Assembly: GCA_028554755.1 (NCBI GenBank)
Contig: JAPTOF010000008.1
Coordinates: 12,278,501-12,342,500, forward strand
Direction: 5' to 3'
Source of the DNA: Cordia subcordata
Lineage: Eukaryota; Streptophyta; Magnoliopsida; Boraginales; Cordiaceae
Length of the DNA stretch: 64,000 nucleotides
The notes under the pieces were generated by a model, which saw only the letters and a list, made by a program, of their open reading frames with translations, searched no databases and was not told the DNA's origin. How positions within the stretch are numbered: position 1 is the stretch's first letter; the number at the start of each line of letters is the position of its first letter. The translations under genes and the position numbers were made by a program. Positions 22,541 through 33,597 of this stretch are shown one piece after another.

Positions 22541-22829
22541 TGTGTTTGTCGTGGTAAAAAGACTAGTTTATTATGTGTTGATGAATATTATATAATTTCA
22601 TAGTATATTTGGTTTAAATGCCTTTAAGGTTTAATTTGGCAGACTATTTGACATATGCAGGTTGTATGACACATTATTTATGTTTATGTGAAAAAAGATA
22701 TGGATTGAAAAGATTTTTATGTTTAAATGTATTTTGTTGGTTGATTATGTTACCAATTTATGGTGATAAATAAGTTGGACATAAAATTGTTAACAGGTTT
22801 ATGTAGTTTAGGATAAACCAAGGCTGTAC

Positions 22830-23300
22830 GATCATTAAATTAGCGACCGACGTCATATTGGTCACTAAAATTGGAAAGTGCTAAACGTTAGCAACCACAA
22901 AGCCAGTCACTAAATTAGCGACCGCAGAATTTGTCACTAAATGTTAGGTACGCAAGTCATTAGAATTTAGCGACCAATTCAACGGTCGCTAATTTTAGTG
23001 ACCGCAGAATCGGTCGCTAACCGAAATATTGGTCGCAAAAGTTAGCGACTGAGGTAGCGGTAGCAAACTTGGTCACAAAAATTTTAGTGATTGATGTGGG
23101 ATTTACGCACACTTAGTGACCGCCCATTTAACGACCAACTTATCGATCGCTAATTAGCGACCGATTAGCAAATCAATCTCTAATTTTGGTTTAGCAACCA
23201 CCCATTTAGTAACCATCTACTTCGGTTACAAAATTGGTCGCTACCGCAATATAGCGACCACTTTTTCCTTTTAGTGACCGATTTAGGCTGTCGCAAAAGC
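22830..23300. repeat. CACTA right subterminal repeat array
   Basis: Dense copies of TTAGCGACCGA and its reverse complement, matching the left array. It ends shortly before the terminal TTTTCTTGTAGTG. Confidence 0.85.
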
Positions 23301-23316
23301 CTATTTTCTTGTAGTG

Positions 23317-23319
23317 GTA
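23317..23319. repeat. Target site duplication GTA, right of CACTA
   Basis: Matches GTA at 12028-12030. Confidence 0.85.
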
Positions 23320-23545
23320 GAGGATCTGTAAATACCTAGTCATGCCATAAGCCACGGTACACTACATTCAAGTGTAAATACTCTTGTTTGCTCAGCCAGT
23401 TCGATCTAATCTTTGATTTGAGCATTGAAATCCCATTGGCTGACACAACTTTGGTGTCTCCCTACCTTCGATTAGCTCCTCTTTATTATGTAGGATATTT
23501 GTGGATCGACTTCTAGATCCAAGTGAAGATGACTCACTAGTAATT
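23320..23545. repeat. Probable old gypsy LTR remnant, right part
   Basis: Continuation of 11720-12030 across the CACTA insertion. It contains the Tat/Ogre-like TTGAGC..CCCATTGGCTGACAC motif. The assignment rests on the motif only. Confidence 0.35.
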
Positions 23546-23689
23546 TAACTTTATCACTAGTATATAACCAATAATAAATATGAGTATAATGTTTACAAAT
23601 GAACTAAACAAATAACTCATGCACAACCATAATTATGAATGTCAAAAGAAGTGGGAGGAAGAACTAGCAACACCGAGAAAGAACAAAAG

Positions 23690-24590
23690 ACTAGTTTGGT
23701 ATCGTTGTGATTTCATTTTTTGCTTTTGTTAATTAAAATTCAAAAATCAGGCCCTTTATTTCATTTTTGTTTTCTAGAAAAACTAAAAAAAAAAAAAACA
23801 CACTTTTGCAACTTGGTAAACAAGAAAAAGTAATTTTCTCATGTTGTGCAACATCTTTTCAAAACATCTATTCACATCTTGGTAAAAATACTTATTAGAA
23901 ATAATTTTTAAAAAATAATACTAACTCATAAAAATTGTTTTTGAAAAATAAGTTATCAAAATTAAAATCATTTTGTATGAAAATATTTTTCAAAAAAATT
24001 AAAACTATTTTAAAAATATATTTTCAAATAATAAAAAATTAGTTTTAAAATAAATTTACAAAAAATAAAATTAATTTTCAGGAAGTCAAATTTTAAATTG
24101 TTTTCATAAATTTAAATTATTTTTAGAAATATATAAAATTAAAAGTTATTTTTTCAAAAAGCTGGCATTATTTATAAAATATAATTTTTCAAAAAAATGA
24201 AATTATTTCTACAAATTAATAAAAATAAAAATAATTTATAAAAATTGATTTCTAAAATAAAATTATTTTTAAGGAAAAATTTTAATAAATTATAATTATG
24301 TTCAGCAAATTAATCTTCAAAAGAATAAATTTTCAAAAAAATCAATTTTTTTAAAATAAAATTTTAAAGAAATAAAATTAATTTTATAAAAGTAATTTCC
24401 AAAAAAAATCAAAATTATTTCATTAAAAATTAATTTTTAATAGAGTTTGTAATACAAGCAAATAAGTTTTAGTTGTTGTCTATAAATTGTACAGTATAAC
24501 CAAATAAATTTACAATTTCTGTTTTAAATTACCATTTTCAATTTTTAGTTTATGTTACGAAAGTTAAGTGAGTGATTACCAGACGAGCCC
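23690..24590. mobile_element. A/T-rich MITE-like element
   Basis: The left end CTAGTTTGGTATCGTTGTGA and right end (minus strand GGGCTCGTCTGGTAATCAC) are imperfect inverted repeats of the plant GGGCTCGTTTGGTAA class. The interior (23850-24450) is an irregular array of AAAATTAATTTTCAAAAA-like words on both strands, with no coding potential. Confidence 0.4.
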
Positions 24591-24900
24591 AAACATACCA
24601 ATATATAACTATAGGCCTCAAGTATATAGGCCTTTTCAGCTATATGTAACTATTTGAGCTAGTCTCGTATAGTTTAATGGTAGATTTCATGAACTGATTC
24701 CTTGCTAAAAAGTCAGGCCTCAAATTTTCCTTTTGAATATTATTTCCTCGTGAAGTTTATATATAGGACTCTTTAAGTGTGGAATAAAATTTTCATACTG
24801 GTATGATCAGATTAGGGTTTCCATATATTTACATAAAAGAAGTTCTTTCTGCAAATATATTCTTGGGATCCACTTGGTGCTAATTTCGTATTCGCAAAAC

Positions 24901-25115
24901 ATTGTGTTCGTCTGATTAATTTTTTATTGATGGAAAAATTACTTTTTTTTTCTAAAAAGTACATTTTTTTATAGAAACTAATTGGATTAAGTTAAGAAAA
25001 CTTAAAATTATATTACTCTTTCCAAAAGTCAAAAACTTCAACTTCTATAAAAATACTTTACAAAAGTTAAAAAGAAAAAAGCTTTAAAAAAAAAAAAATC
25101 TAAACGAACGCTTTG
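24901..25115. mobile_element. Short MITE (about 215 bp)
   Basis: Left end GTGTTCGTCTGATTAATTTTTT; right end on the minus strand GCGTTCGTTTAGATTTTTTT. The inside is A/T-rich and non-coding. Same general class as 8219-8450. Confidence 0.5.
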
Positions 25116-25227
25116 TCCTCTTTCTTAACTACGTATCTCCTATTCCAATTCGGCTATATATGGTGAACGGAAAAGAAGTTGTAGTCCTGATGGGAAATGG
25201 ATTTTGGCTATCTCATCTCCCACTTAT

Positions 25228-25396
25228 TGTTGATCAACATTCATCTATAAATATCAAAATATTAATTAATTCCTGATGATTCATAACTTAGTATTATATA
25301 TTATTGTTGATCATCAATAATAAATATCAAAATATTAATTAATTCCTGATGATTCATAACTTAGTATTATATATTATTGTTGATCATCAATAATTT
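25228..25396. repeat. Tandem duplication, about 75-bp unit, 2.2 copies
   Basis: Units 25228-25304 and 25305-25377 are nearly identical from AAATATCAAAATATT onward, and a third partial unit starts at 25378. Each unit begins TGTTGATCA. It ends just upstream of the F-box-like gene fragment. Confidence 0.9.
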
Positions 25397-25413
25397 CTAT
25401 TTTCTTTTCGTAC

Positions 25414-25608
25414 ATGTTCGTCAAAAGGATTCGGCTTATTCTTGGAAACTCACGGTGGGATCTAACATCGTCTCTTGGGTGGTGGATTAATTCTTTGGAT
25501 CCGTTAACATGTCTTGGTTGTAATTCTTCCATGATCAGCTCCTTGATAGTTAAGAAAACGCACAATGGCCTTCCATTAATAATATTAGAGAAGAAGAAGA
25601 ATACAAAC
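25414..25608 (+). pseudogene. Possible N-terminal piece of the F-box/DUF295 gene, cut by copia A
   Basis: An ATG-started frame reads up to the copia A target site, containing WDLTSSLGWWINSLDPLTCL, which faintly resembles an F-box (W..LP..L...I...L). Across the 26.8-kb insertion the sequence resumes at 52415 and, about 80 bp later, encodes the DUF295 part. DUF295/KIB1-like proteins usually have an N-terminal F-box, so this piece fits by position, but similarity alone is weak. Confidence 0.3.
25604..25608. repeat. Target site duplication CAAAC, left of copia A
   Basis: CAAAC before the 5' LTR is repeated at 52410-52414 after the 3' LTR. Confidence 0.85.
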
Positions 25609-25783
25609 CAAGATTCTATCGTTTTAGCTTTTAGTTTTTAAATTATTATTGTAGATTAGTTTCTCCTTATCACTTTCGTTTATCCTTTATCACTTCATTT
25701 GTAGGAGTGTATATATAACTGTATTGTATGTATATTATTATGCATCAGAAATACAAAAATTATTCCAGCTTGCAACTCTTTCA
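25609..25783 (+). repeat. Copia A 5' LTR
   Basis: Matches 52233-52409 throughout, ending CAACTCTTTCA. The first bases, TGAT in the 3' LTR, are replaced by a single C here, so this LTR has lost its terminal TG. A TATATATAA box lies at about 25711. Confidence 0.93.
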
Positions 25784-25798
25784 TGGTATCAACAGGCC
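25784..25798 (+). promoter_or_regulatory. Copia A primer binding site
   Basis: TGGTATCAACAGGCC directly follows the LTR. The first eight bases match the usual initiator tRNA-Met complement TGGTATCAGAGC, with divergence after that. Confidence 0.7.
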
Positions 25799-25837
25799 TT
25801 TGACCAACGTCATTAGTCCTTTTTCCGCTACACTCCT

Positions 25838-27122
25838 ATGGCTACTACCACTGATCCATACTCTCTTCCCACCTTCAATGTCAAAGTGTATCTCATATGG
25901 AAGTATCAAATTACCAATTTTTTCACCTTCAACAAACTTCTTGGATACATAGATGGCACAGTTCCTAAACCTCAAGCAACATCTTCCTCTTCTACTGCTA
26001 CTGAGCCAGCTACCCCTTCTTCTTCTACTACCACAGCCGTGTTTTCTATTTCTCTTGACGCCTGGAAGCAAATTGATTGACCTATGAACAGCGTTTACTG
26101 CTTGGAACAGATGGTATGCAAAATCCCGTTTCTTCTCGTCACCAGGCGTTACCTACTGCACGTGTTAATGCTACCTCTACTCCACCACAACGTTCGCAGC
26201 AAAATTTCCTAAATACCTCTAGGAAATATAGTTCCAATCGTTCTCAGTCTTGTTGCTACAGGGGTAAGTGCCAAATCTGTTTTCAGAGTGGACAATCAGC
26301 ATCCGGATGTCGGCTTCGTTATGTAGTTACTGCTAATACTGGGCCACAAAATCAATATATAGGGGTCCATGTTGTGCACTCCTCTGTGCCGCCTCTCCTA
26401 CCCACTCCACAAGTTCCATCCTTCAATAATTTTTCAGCCCCAGTTGTTCAGCAGTGTATCTCTTCTCCTGCCTCTACTTCGTCATCTAGTAACCATAGTT
26501 CTCGGCTTCCTGATTTTGGTGCCACTGCTCACATGAAAAATGACGTCTCTGTGCTTCAGTTTGCTCAACATACAATGGTCCTGATCGTGTCACTGTTTGG
26601 CGATGGTAAGTCCTTAGCTATTGTACATATCGGTTTTCTACTTTGTCTGCTGCTTCTCGATCTTTTTCTCTCCAAAATGTTCTGCATGTTCCACCACTCT
26701 CTTGTAATTTGCTTTCAGTGTCACAATTTACTCGCAATAATAATGTCTCATTAGAGTTTTTTTTGGACTTCTATTGTTGTTAAGGATCTACATATCGGGA
26801 CTCCACTTTTGACAGGCCCTTCTGAGTCCAATCTCTATGCCATACCTGCACTGTCTTGCTCTTCGCATTTTGCCTTTGCTGCTTCCAATGTGTCTGCTAA
26901 AAACTTGGCATGAGCGTCTGGGACATCCTTCACAGAAGATTTTGAGTTTATTGCATAATATTGGAGGTTTGCGTATGTCGGGTTCAGGTGTTATGAATAA
27001 GTCCCGTAATGCCCGTATGTTAAGAAAGAGTCATAAGCTTCCGTTTGTTTCTTCTGATAGGTGTTCCGTGTCTCCTTTAAAATTGATTCATTGTGACATT
27101 TGGGGTCCTTTCCTAATTAATT
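25838..27122 (+). pseudogene. Copia A gag, protease and pre-integrase region, decayed
   Basis: The ATG at 25838 starts a UBN2-type gag with WKYQITNFFTFNKLLGYIDG. The middle of gag is missing: the frame jumps from AWKQID* to a late gag segment (YEQRLLLGTDG) at 26077. A degenerate zinc knuckle follows (CQICFQSGQSASGC, its His lost). The protease motif reads DFGATAHM where copia normally has DSGATAHM, so the catalytic triad is altered. The integrase zinc region (WHERLGHPSQKILSLL) begins at 26901. Several frameshifts occur between 26600 and 26840. Integrase breaks off at 27122, where copia B inserted, and continues at 43687. Confidence 0.85.
27118..27122. repeat. Target site duplication TAATT, left of copia B
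   Basis: Repeated at 43687-43691. Confidence 0.9.
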
Positions 27123-27453
27123 TGTTGAATGTGGCCCGTATTTTTGGTAACAAAAATAGTAGATTTCCTTGTTAGCATATTACCTTATTTGCTTGTTACC
27201 TTTTGTAGCACATAATTAATTAGTTGCCTTTTCTGCTTAATAGGTTTAGGAAACCTTTGCACTATAAATATGTGGCAATACTCATTATGTTATGTGTGAG
27301 AGAGAAACCGAAGTGAGAGCCTTGTAGCATTCGTGATCAATAATAGAATTATTCTCTGCTGCCCGTGGACGTAGGCTTTAAAGCCGAACCACGTAATTCT
27401 TGTATCCATTATTTCTTCTTGTATTCTTCGTGTTTGCATGTTTTTCCCCAACA
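27123..27453 (+). repeat. Copia B 5' LTR
   Basis: Starts TGTTGAATGTGGCCCGTA and ends TTTTTCCCCAACA. The TATA box TATAAATA is at 27263. It matches 43355-43686 and, inverted, the LTRs of D. Confidence 0.96.
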
Positions 27454-27456
27454 AAC

Positions 27457-27469
27457 TGGTATCAGAGCT
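27457..27469 (+). promoter_or_regulatory. Copia B primer binding site
   Basis: TGGTATCAGAGCT, three bases after the LTR, is the classic initiator tRNA-Met complement of copia elements. Confidence 0.9.
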
Positions 27470-28014
27470 TAGGTATTAATCCGCTGCTTGAGGGAAAAAG
27501 GAAAAATCAAAACTCACTGTGAAACCAAAATTTCTCAAACCAAACGGTGCCTAACCAAACAAAGGTCTTTGTTCGGCGAGGAGTGTTCCGGTGCTGTCTT
27601 CGTTGAGTGTTGGTGACTGGAGTGGAAGCTTGCGTCGACGGGTTGTGGTTCGTGTTTGGGTTTGAAGAACAAGCGAAGAAGATAGAGTTCGCGTGCTCTT
27701 GAGGTTGGTTTTGGGTATTCAGATATATTTTTTTTTTTGGAATTAGTTCAAGTTTGTAAAGTAAGTTTAGGGTTAGTAGGGTTTGGGTCTTTGGGTTTAT
27801 TTGGATCGGGCTTGGGTAGTGGCCTTGTCCAATTTTAGCTAGGTCTTGGGTCTTGGGTCAATTAATTTTTTGTTAGGCTTGGGTTCTAGGACAGAAAAAT
27901 AATAAATTTCTTTTTTTTTTGGGTTTGGGCTTAGTTTAGGCCAAAAGAATAAAAAAAAGAATTTTTATTTGGGTTTAGATTTAGTCTTAAAAAAAAAATA
28001 TCTGACTAGTTGAC

Positions 28015-28240
28015 CTGTTTGACCGCGTTGACCGGAGTTGACCGAGGTTTGACTTTGATGTTGACCATTGACCAAGGGTTGACCGAGTTTGACCAAAGCC
28101 TTACCCCACGTTTTTCGACGTGCTGAGTCCGTTTTTGGGCTCTGTTTTTCCATATTATGCTCCGAAGTACGAGTTTAGGGACGATGTTTTGACCAACAGG
28201 TTTGACTTTGACCGATATTGACCAAAGTTGACCAGGGGTG
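28015..28240 (+). promoter_or_regulatory. Array of TTGACC/TTGACT (W-box-like) words in copia B leader
   Basis: About fourteen TTGAC(C/T) words lie in two clusters (28015-28100 and 28190-28240) in the untranslated leader just before gag. TTGAC(C/T) is the core bound by plant WRKY factors. The same array is kept in copia D on the other strand. Whether the sites act is inference; they may be only a leader repeat. Confidence 0.5.
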
Positions 28241-28328
28241 TTCCTAAGGTTTCTCGACGTGCTAAATTCGTTTTTGCGGTCCATTGAGCCAAATTCCATC
28301 CCGAAGTGTGAGTTTTGTGCAAACGAAG

Positions 28329-31300
28329 ATGTCTTCCACGGGTGGAAAGTTTGAAATCGAAAAGTTTGACGGGAGAATGAGTTTCAGTCTTTGGAGGATT
28401 AGATTCAAGGCATTTATGACAATGCAAGGACTTTGGAAAGTCATTGAAGAAGTGATCCCGGAAAAGACGGAACCAGCAGTGAGAGAAGAACTCGAAGCGA
28501 AAGCCTTGAGTGCAATACATATGTCCGTGACAAATGAAGTATTACTGGAGATTGCTGAGAAGACGACAGCAGTTGAGGCTTGGAATACTTTGGTGGAATT
28601 GTATGCATCTAAATCTCTCACCAATCGCCTCTACTTGAAGAAGCGATTGTATCATCTTAGAATGAAAGAAGGTACGTCACTAAAACAACACCTTGATGAG
28701 TTTACCTCTTGTTTTATTGTTTTGAAGGATGTGGGTGTTAAAATTGATGACGAAGATCAAGCTATGATCATATTATGCTCCTTACCGCCTTCATATATGA
28801 ACTTTGTGGGCACTATGTTGTACGAGAGGGATAAAATTACCTTTGAAGATGTGATTACTTCATTAAAATCGAAGGATCTTCAAACACATATTCCGGGACA
28901 TAGGGAAGAAGTTCATGGGGAAGGTTTAGTGAGTAGAGGGAGATCGGAGAATAGAGGGGGATCTTCGAATAGAAAGAAAAGCAAGTCAAAGTCAAAATCA
29001 AAAGCAAGGAAGCTACGCTGTTTCGAGTGTGGTGAAAAGGGTCACATTAAGAAAGAATGTCCAAAACTGAAAAAGGGAAAGAAAAAGGTGGAGAATTCAG
29101 CTAATGTGGTGGAGAGTGCTGACAGGGATGGAGATAACTCGAGTAGTACCGAGGAAGTTTTGACTGTGAGTGGATCACAATAGCATAATCAATGGATTCT
29201 TGATACTGGTGCAACGTTCAATATGTGTCCTAGGCGCGACTGGTTCTCTTCTTATTCCAAAAGAGAAGGAAAAGTCTTTCTAGGCAATGATCTTTCGTTG
29301 AAGGTGGAGGGAATAGGCATAGTAAATATCAAGATGTTTGATGGTATTACAAGATCTCTCGAGTGTTGGCATGTATCGGAGCTGAAGAAAAACTTGATTT
29401 CTCTTTGGCGTTTAGATTCTCATGGATACAAATTCCGAAGTGAGAATGGTGTCTTAAAGGTGACCAAAGGTGCAATTGTGCTCTTGAAAGGGAACTTGAC
29501 TGGCAGCCTATATGTCCTTCAGGGTAGTACAGTTACAAGTGTTGCAGCTGTTATATCCGAGGAGAGTAATAATGACACTACGCAGTTGTGGCACAAAAGG
29601 TTGGGCCATATGAGCGAGAGGGGATTGACCGAGTTGAGTAAGAGGGATTTGCTTTGTGGACAAAGAACTGGAAAGCTTGACTTCTGCGAGCATTGTGTCT
29701 TTGGAAAGCAAACCAGGGTGAAGTTCAGTAAGGGGCAGGAGAACACTAAAGGTACACTTGATTATATTCATTCTGATCTTTGGGGTCCTAATAAAGTTCA
29801 TTCGAAGAAAGGTGCCAAGTATTATATCACTTTCATTGATGCATACTCTCGGATGGTGTGGGTATACTTCTTGAAAACTAAAGATGAGGCGTTTCCAACA
29901 TTTGTCGAGTGGAAGACGTTAATTGAGAAGCAGACTGGTAAACAAATTAAACGTCTTAGGACTGACAATGGGTTGGAATATTGCAATAAAGAGTTTGATG
30001 AGTTCTGCAGGAAACATGGCATTGTGAGACACCGCACATGTGTAGGGACACCACAACAGAATAGAGTTGCAGAACGCATGAATAGAACTCTGGTAGAGAG
30101 AGCTCGTTGTATGCTCTCCCAATCTGGTTTGAGTCAAGACTTTTGGGCTGAAGCCGTCAATGCGGCATGCTACTTGGTGAATAGGTCTCCATCCAAAGCT
30201 ATTGAATTGAAAACTCCTTTTGAGTTATGGTCTGGTAAGCCTGCTGACTACTCTCGATTGAGAGTGTTTGGTTGCCCTGCATACGCTCACGTAAAGGATG
30301 GCAAGTTAGAGCCGAGGGCAAAGAAATGCATATTTCTAGGCTATGCATCCGAGAGGAAAGGTTACAGGTTGTGGTGCACAGATCCAAAGTCTCTAGTTTT
30401 CCTCATCAGCAGGGATGTTATATTCAATGAGTTTGCTTTATTAGACCAAGAAAAGAAGAAAGCGGTAGTTGGTTTAAACCACGGTGTCAAAGAGCAGGTG
30501 GAGGTATTTGCTGATGTTCCAAATGTTCCATCTAGCAATAGTAGCAGTCAAATTCAGCCGACTCAACCAACTGAGGTGCATGATCAAAATGTGCCTGAAC
30601 AACAGAAGTACAGCATTGCCACTGGGCGAGAAAAGAGACAGATTAGAGAGCCTCAAAGGTATGGACACGCTGATCTTATTGCTTATGCTTTGATTATTGC
30701 TGAAACAATTGAAGGACATGAGCTGAATTCATACAAAGAGGCTATATCTGGAAATAATTCTTCTCAGTGGGAAGTTGCCATGAGTGAAGAGATTGAGTCT
30801 CTTCAGAAGAATCAAACCTGGGAGCTTGTTGAATTGCCTGAGGGACAGCGAGTTGTCGGTTGCAAATGGGTTTACAAGAAAAAGGAAGGTACTCCAGGGG
30901 TTGAGGGTCCTCGATACAAGGCACGGTTGGTGGCAAAAGGCTATACACAAAGAGAGAGTGTTGACTTCAATGAAGTATTCTCTCCGGTTGTGAAGCATAG
31001 TTCTATCAGGGTTTTACAAGCCTTGGTTGCTCTTCATGACTTAGAGCTTGAGCAGCTAGATGTGAAAACGGTGTTTTTGCATGGTGATCTTGAAGAGCAA
31101 ATTTACATGAGTCAATCGGAGGGGTATATAGTTCCTGGTAAGGAGAACCATGTTTGCAAACTAAAGAAGTCTTATATGGGTTGAAGCAGTCACCTTGGTA
31201 ATGGTATAAGAGATTTGACACATTCATGGTAGGTGCTGAATACACAAGGAGTGCCTATGATAGTTGTGTGTATTTCAAAAGGCTTCTAGATGGTTCGTTT

Positions 31301-31771
31301 GTGTTCTTGTTGTTGTATGTCGATGATATGCTTATTGCTGCTAAAAGCATGTCTGCAATCGACGAATTAAAGAAGCAGCTAGGTGATGAGTTTGAGATAA
31401 AGAATCTTGGAGCAGCAAAGAAGATTCTTGGCATGGAGATTCACAGAGATAGAAACGCTGGGAAGCTGTTCTTGTCTCAACAGAGTTATATTGATAAAGT
31501 GCTAGAGCGTTTCGGGATGCCGAAAGCAACGCCTGTGAGTGTGCCGCTTGCTGCTCATTTCAAGTTGTCTGCAGATTTGTCACCTAAAACTGAGGAGGAG
31601 GTGGAGCATATGTCTCATGTTCCATACTCGAGTGCTGTTGGTAGCTTGATGTATGCTATGGTGTGCACTCGTCCTGATATTTCACATGCAGTTAGTGTTG
31701 TGAGCAGGTATATGGCATCACCTGGGAAAGCACACTGGGAAGTGGTGAAATGGATAATGAGATATTTGCGT
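28329..31771 (+). pseudogene. Copia B gag-pol polyprotein, part 1, decayed
   Basis: Start ATG at 28329 (MSSTGGKFEIEKFDGRMSF). Gag ends in a basic KSKSKSK run and a CCHC zinc knuckle (CFECGEKGHIKKEC, 29019-29060). TAG at 29181 replaces the Trp seen at this place in D. Protease DTGAT is at 29202. Integrase has the WHKRLGH..FCEHC zinc region, DLWGP, TDNGLEY and the QQNRVAERMNRTL glutamate. Reverse transcriptase shows DVKTVFLHGDL and YVDDM (31316). A one-base loss near 31168 shifts frame. The polyprotein is cut in the RNase H region, where element C inserted, and continues at 42761. Confidence 0.93.
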
Positions 31772-31773
31772 GG
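31769..31773. repeat. Target site duplication CGTGG, left of element C
   Basis: Repeated at 42756-42760. Confidence 0.92.
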
Positions 31774-33574
31774 TGATGAGTTGTGATTTGGTGTGTGTTT
31801 GCATTGCCATTTACTTATATTTTAAAGGTGTTGAATGCTTATAATGATGCATTAGTGTAGTACTTTTGATAGGAATAGGCTTAAGCGTAAACAAATGTGC
31901 ATATTGAGTTTAAGAGATAAATTGCTACACTAATTGCTTGTTTTCAATGATTTAGGTGAACTCTGGGCTAAGACAAAGATTGGACGATGAAAGGTGATGA
32001 AGATAGGACATGCACGGGTCTAAGAGAGAAGACTAAAGGCCGAAAAGACGAAAAATTGGATGAAGGAAGTCAGCCGGACGACCAAGGAAGAAGAGCTTGC
32101 CGACCGCCGTCTAGGTCGACCGGCCACTCCAGAAAGATCCATCGAAAAGCCCGACGACCCCCCTTCAAGAGCCGGTCGACCGGCTAGGTCGACCGGCCAC
32201 TCCAGGGGCCCTAGTAGAAAGCCGGTCGAGTACTCCAGAGGCCAGTTGACCTAGCCGGTCGACCGACTATGCGCGAACCTATAAATAAAGCCCGATGCGG
32301 AGCAGAATTTTCGAGGAGCCACACACGCACTTCACACCTAAACCTCACACACACTTAACCCTATTCTCTAGCCGCCTCACACACCCTTTTCACACACTTT
32401 TCATCAAGAACCAGGCTTGAGTTAGAGGATTCAACAATCTTTTGGAACAAATCTATTCAAAAACTGCAGTCAAGATTAGCTAGGATGAAAGGGGAGTTTC
32501 GTTATATCTCTTTCATTCTATTTTCCATTATGCTCGAGTAGATTTGTATAGGGTGATTAAACTTATGTAATGGGTTGATTTTATACTCTTATGATATGGG
32601 ATATGATGGCTGAATATATATATGTTTTGATTTGTCTTGTTTAATTGGGTGTTCTTTCATTCATGTCTATGTGTTTGATAAAATGCCTAGATGAATAACA
32701 TGCATATAAATTGAAGTTGTTTGTTACTAAACACATCTAATCCATGTTATACTCATGTCTATGTGTTTATATGTGGATGCTATGAAGTGGGTAGTGCTTT
32801 TATTCATGTCTATATGCGTATTAGCATGCCTAGTAACGAGCATAACTTCAATAGCGCATATTTCTGCACGCACTAGCAAGTGAAATCCTGCTGTAGTGAC
32901 CTTAGAATGACGAAGCATAATTTAGGGCTAGTCTAGGTCGAGTCTCCTTTGGCTTTAAATCCAGCCAATAGGTTTCAGGATAGATGTAGTCGACCTTAGC
33001 AACACTAGGTCTTGGCTTTAAACCCAGCCAACGGTTTAGGTACTAAGGTAGGTTCATTCTAAGCCACCTAGGAAATTAGTTAGTCACTCTTGAGGCCCTA
33101 GGTCATAAGGACCACGCCGTAGCTCTAGGAGACGTCGCCTAGGGACGGACCCGCACCGAGTCCTAGGGGGAAATCAGGACACTAATTAGCAACCTAGTTA
33201 AGAGCACTTATGATAGTTAGCCATCATCCCTTAATCCCATAGCATTTGAGTATAGAATTACCCATTCATAAGTCGAAGTCACCCTATCCCTTTTCAATTG
33301 TTAGTTTCCTCTTAATCAACTTGCGTTTCCATTTGTTTTTATTCATAGTTTAGTTTTATTTCGTTTACATAGAGCTCCCAATAATCCAAAATCTCACAAG
33401 AAGAAATTCACCTAGTTAGATCTGTCTTTTTAGCTCCTTTTAGAACATCAAGCATAGGATTCATTCACATTATTCACGCCTCCCTGTGGTTCGACACCTG
33501 CACTCGTACACACTATATTGCACGATCCGTACGCTTGCGGGTCTTTTAGAGCTTGCTCTCGTAACACGACATCA
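31774..33574 (+). repeat. Element C 5' LTR
   Basis: Nearly identical to 40958-42755. It contains a TATAAATAAAG box at 32279-32290 and, just upstream, a block of CpG-rich GGTCGACC palindromes (32095-32270). The small ORF at 31987-32187 lies over this block and has no recognisable domain. Confidence 0.96.
32095..32270. repeat. CpG-rich GGTCGACC palindrome cluster in the LTR of C
   Basis: Several GGTCGACCGGCC words, including the perfect 14-bp palindrome GCCGGTCGACCGGC at 32171-32184, in an otherwise AT-rich LTR. The copy in the 3' LTR is at about 41280-41455. It lies directly upstream of the putative TATA box. Confidence 0.85.
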
Positions 33575-33580
33575 AGTTTT

Positions 33581-33597
33581 TGGCGCCGTTGCCGGGG
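33581..33597 (+). promoter_or_regulatory. Element C primer binding site (tRNA-Asp type)
   Basis: TGGCGCCGTTGCCGGGG is the complement of the 3' end of plant tRNA-Asp, the primer typical of Athila elements. It starts six bases after the LTR. Confidence 0.88.

Larger units (their letters stand above)
12031..23316 (+). mobile_element. CACTA (En/Spm) DNA transposon, structurally complete
   Basis: It begins CACTATTAGAAAAC and ends TTTTCTTGTAGTG, which is CACTACAAGAAAA inverted, and is flanked by GTA on both sides. Long arrays of GCGACCGA-type subterminal repeats lie at both ends. Inside are the two genes expected of the superfamily, in the same orientation: a TNP2-type transposase and a TNPA-like Transposase_24 protein. 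Both carry stops, and TNP2 also frameshifts, so this copy cannot supply its own transposase. The left terminus has diverged from the right (CACTATTAG against CACTACAAG). Length is 11,286 bp. Confidence 0.93.

Noticed and set aside
31987..32254. Arg-rich ORFs in the LTR of element C
   Set aside because: They translate the GGTCGACC palindrome cluster; no start context or domain, and the second LTR copy has indels in the region.
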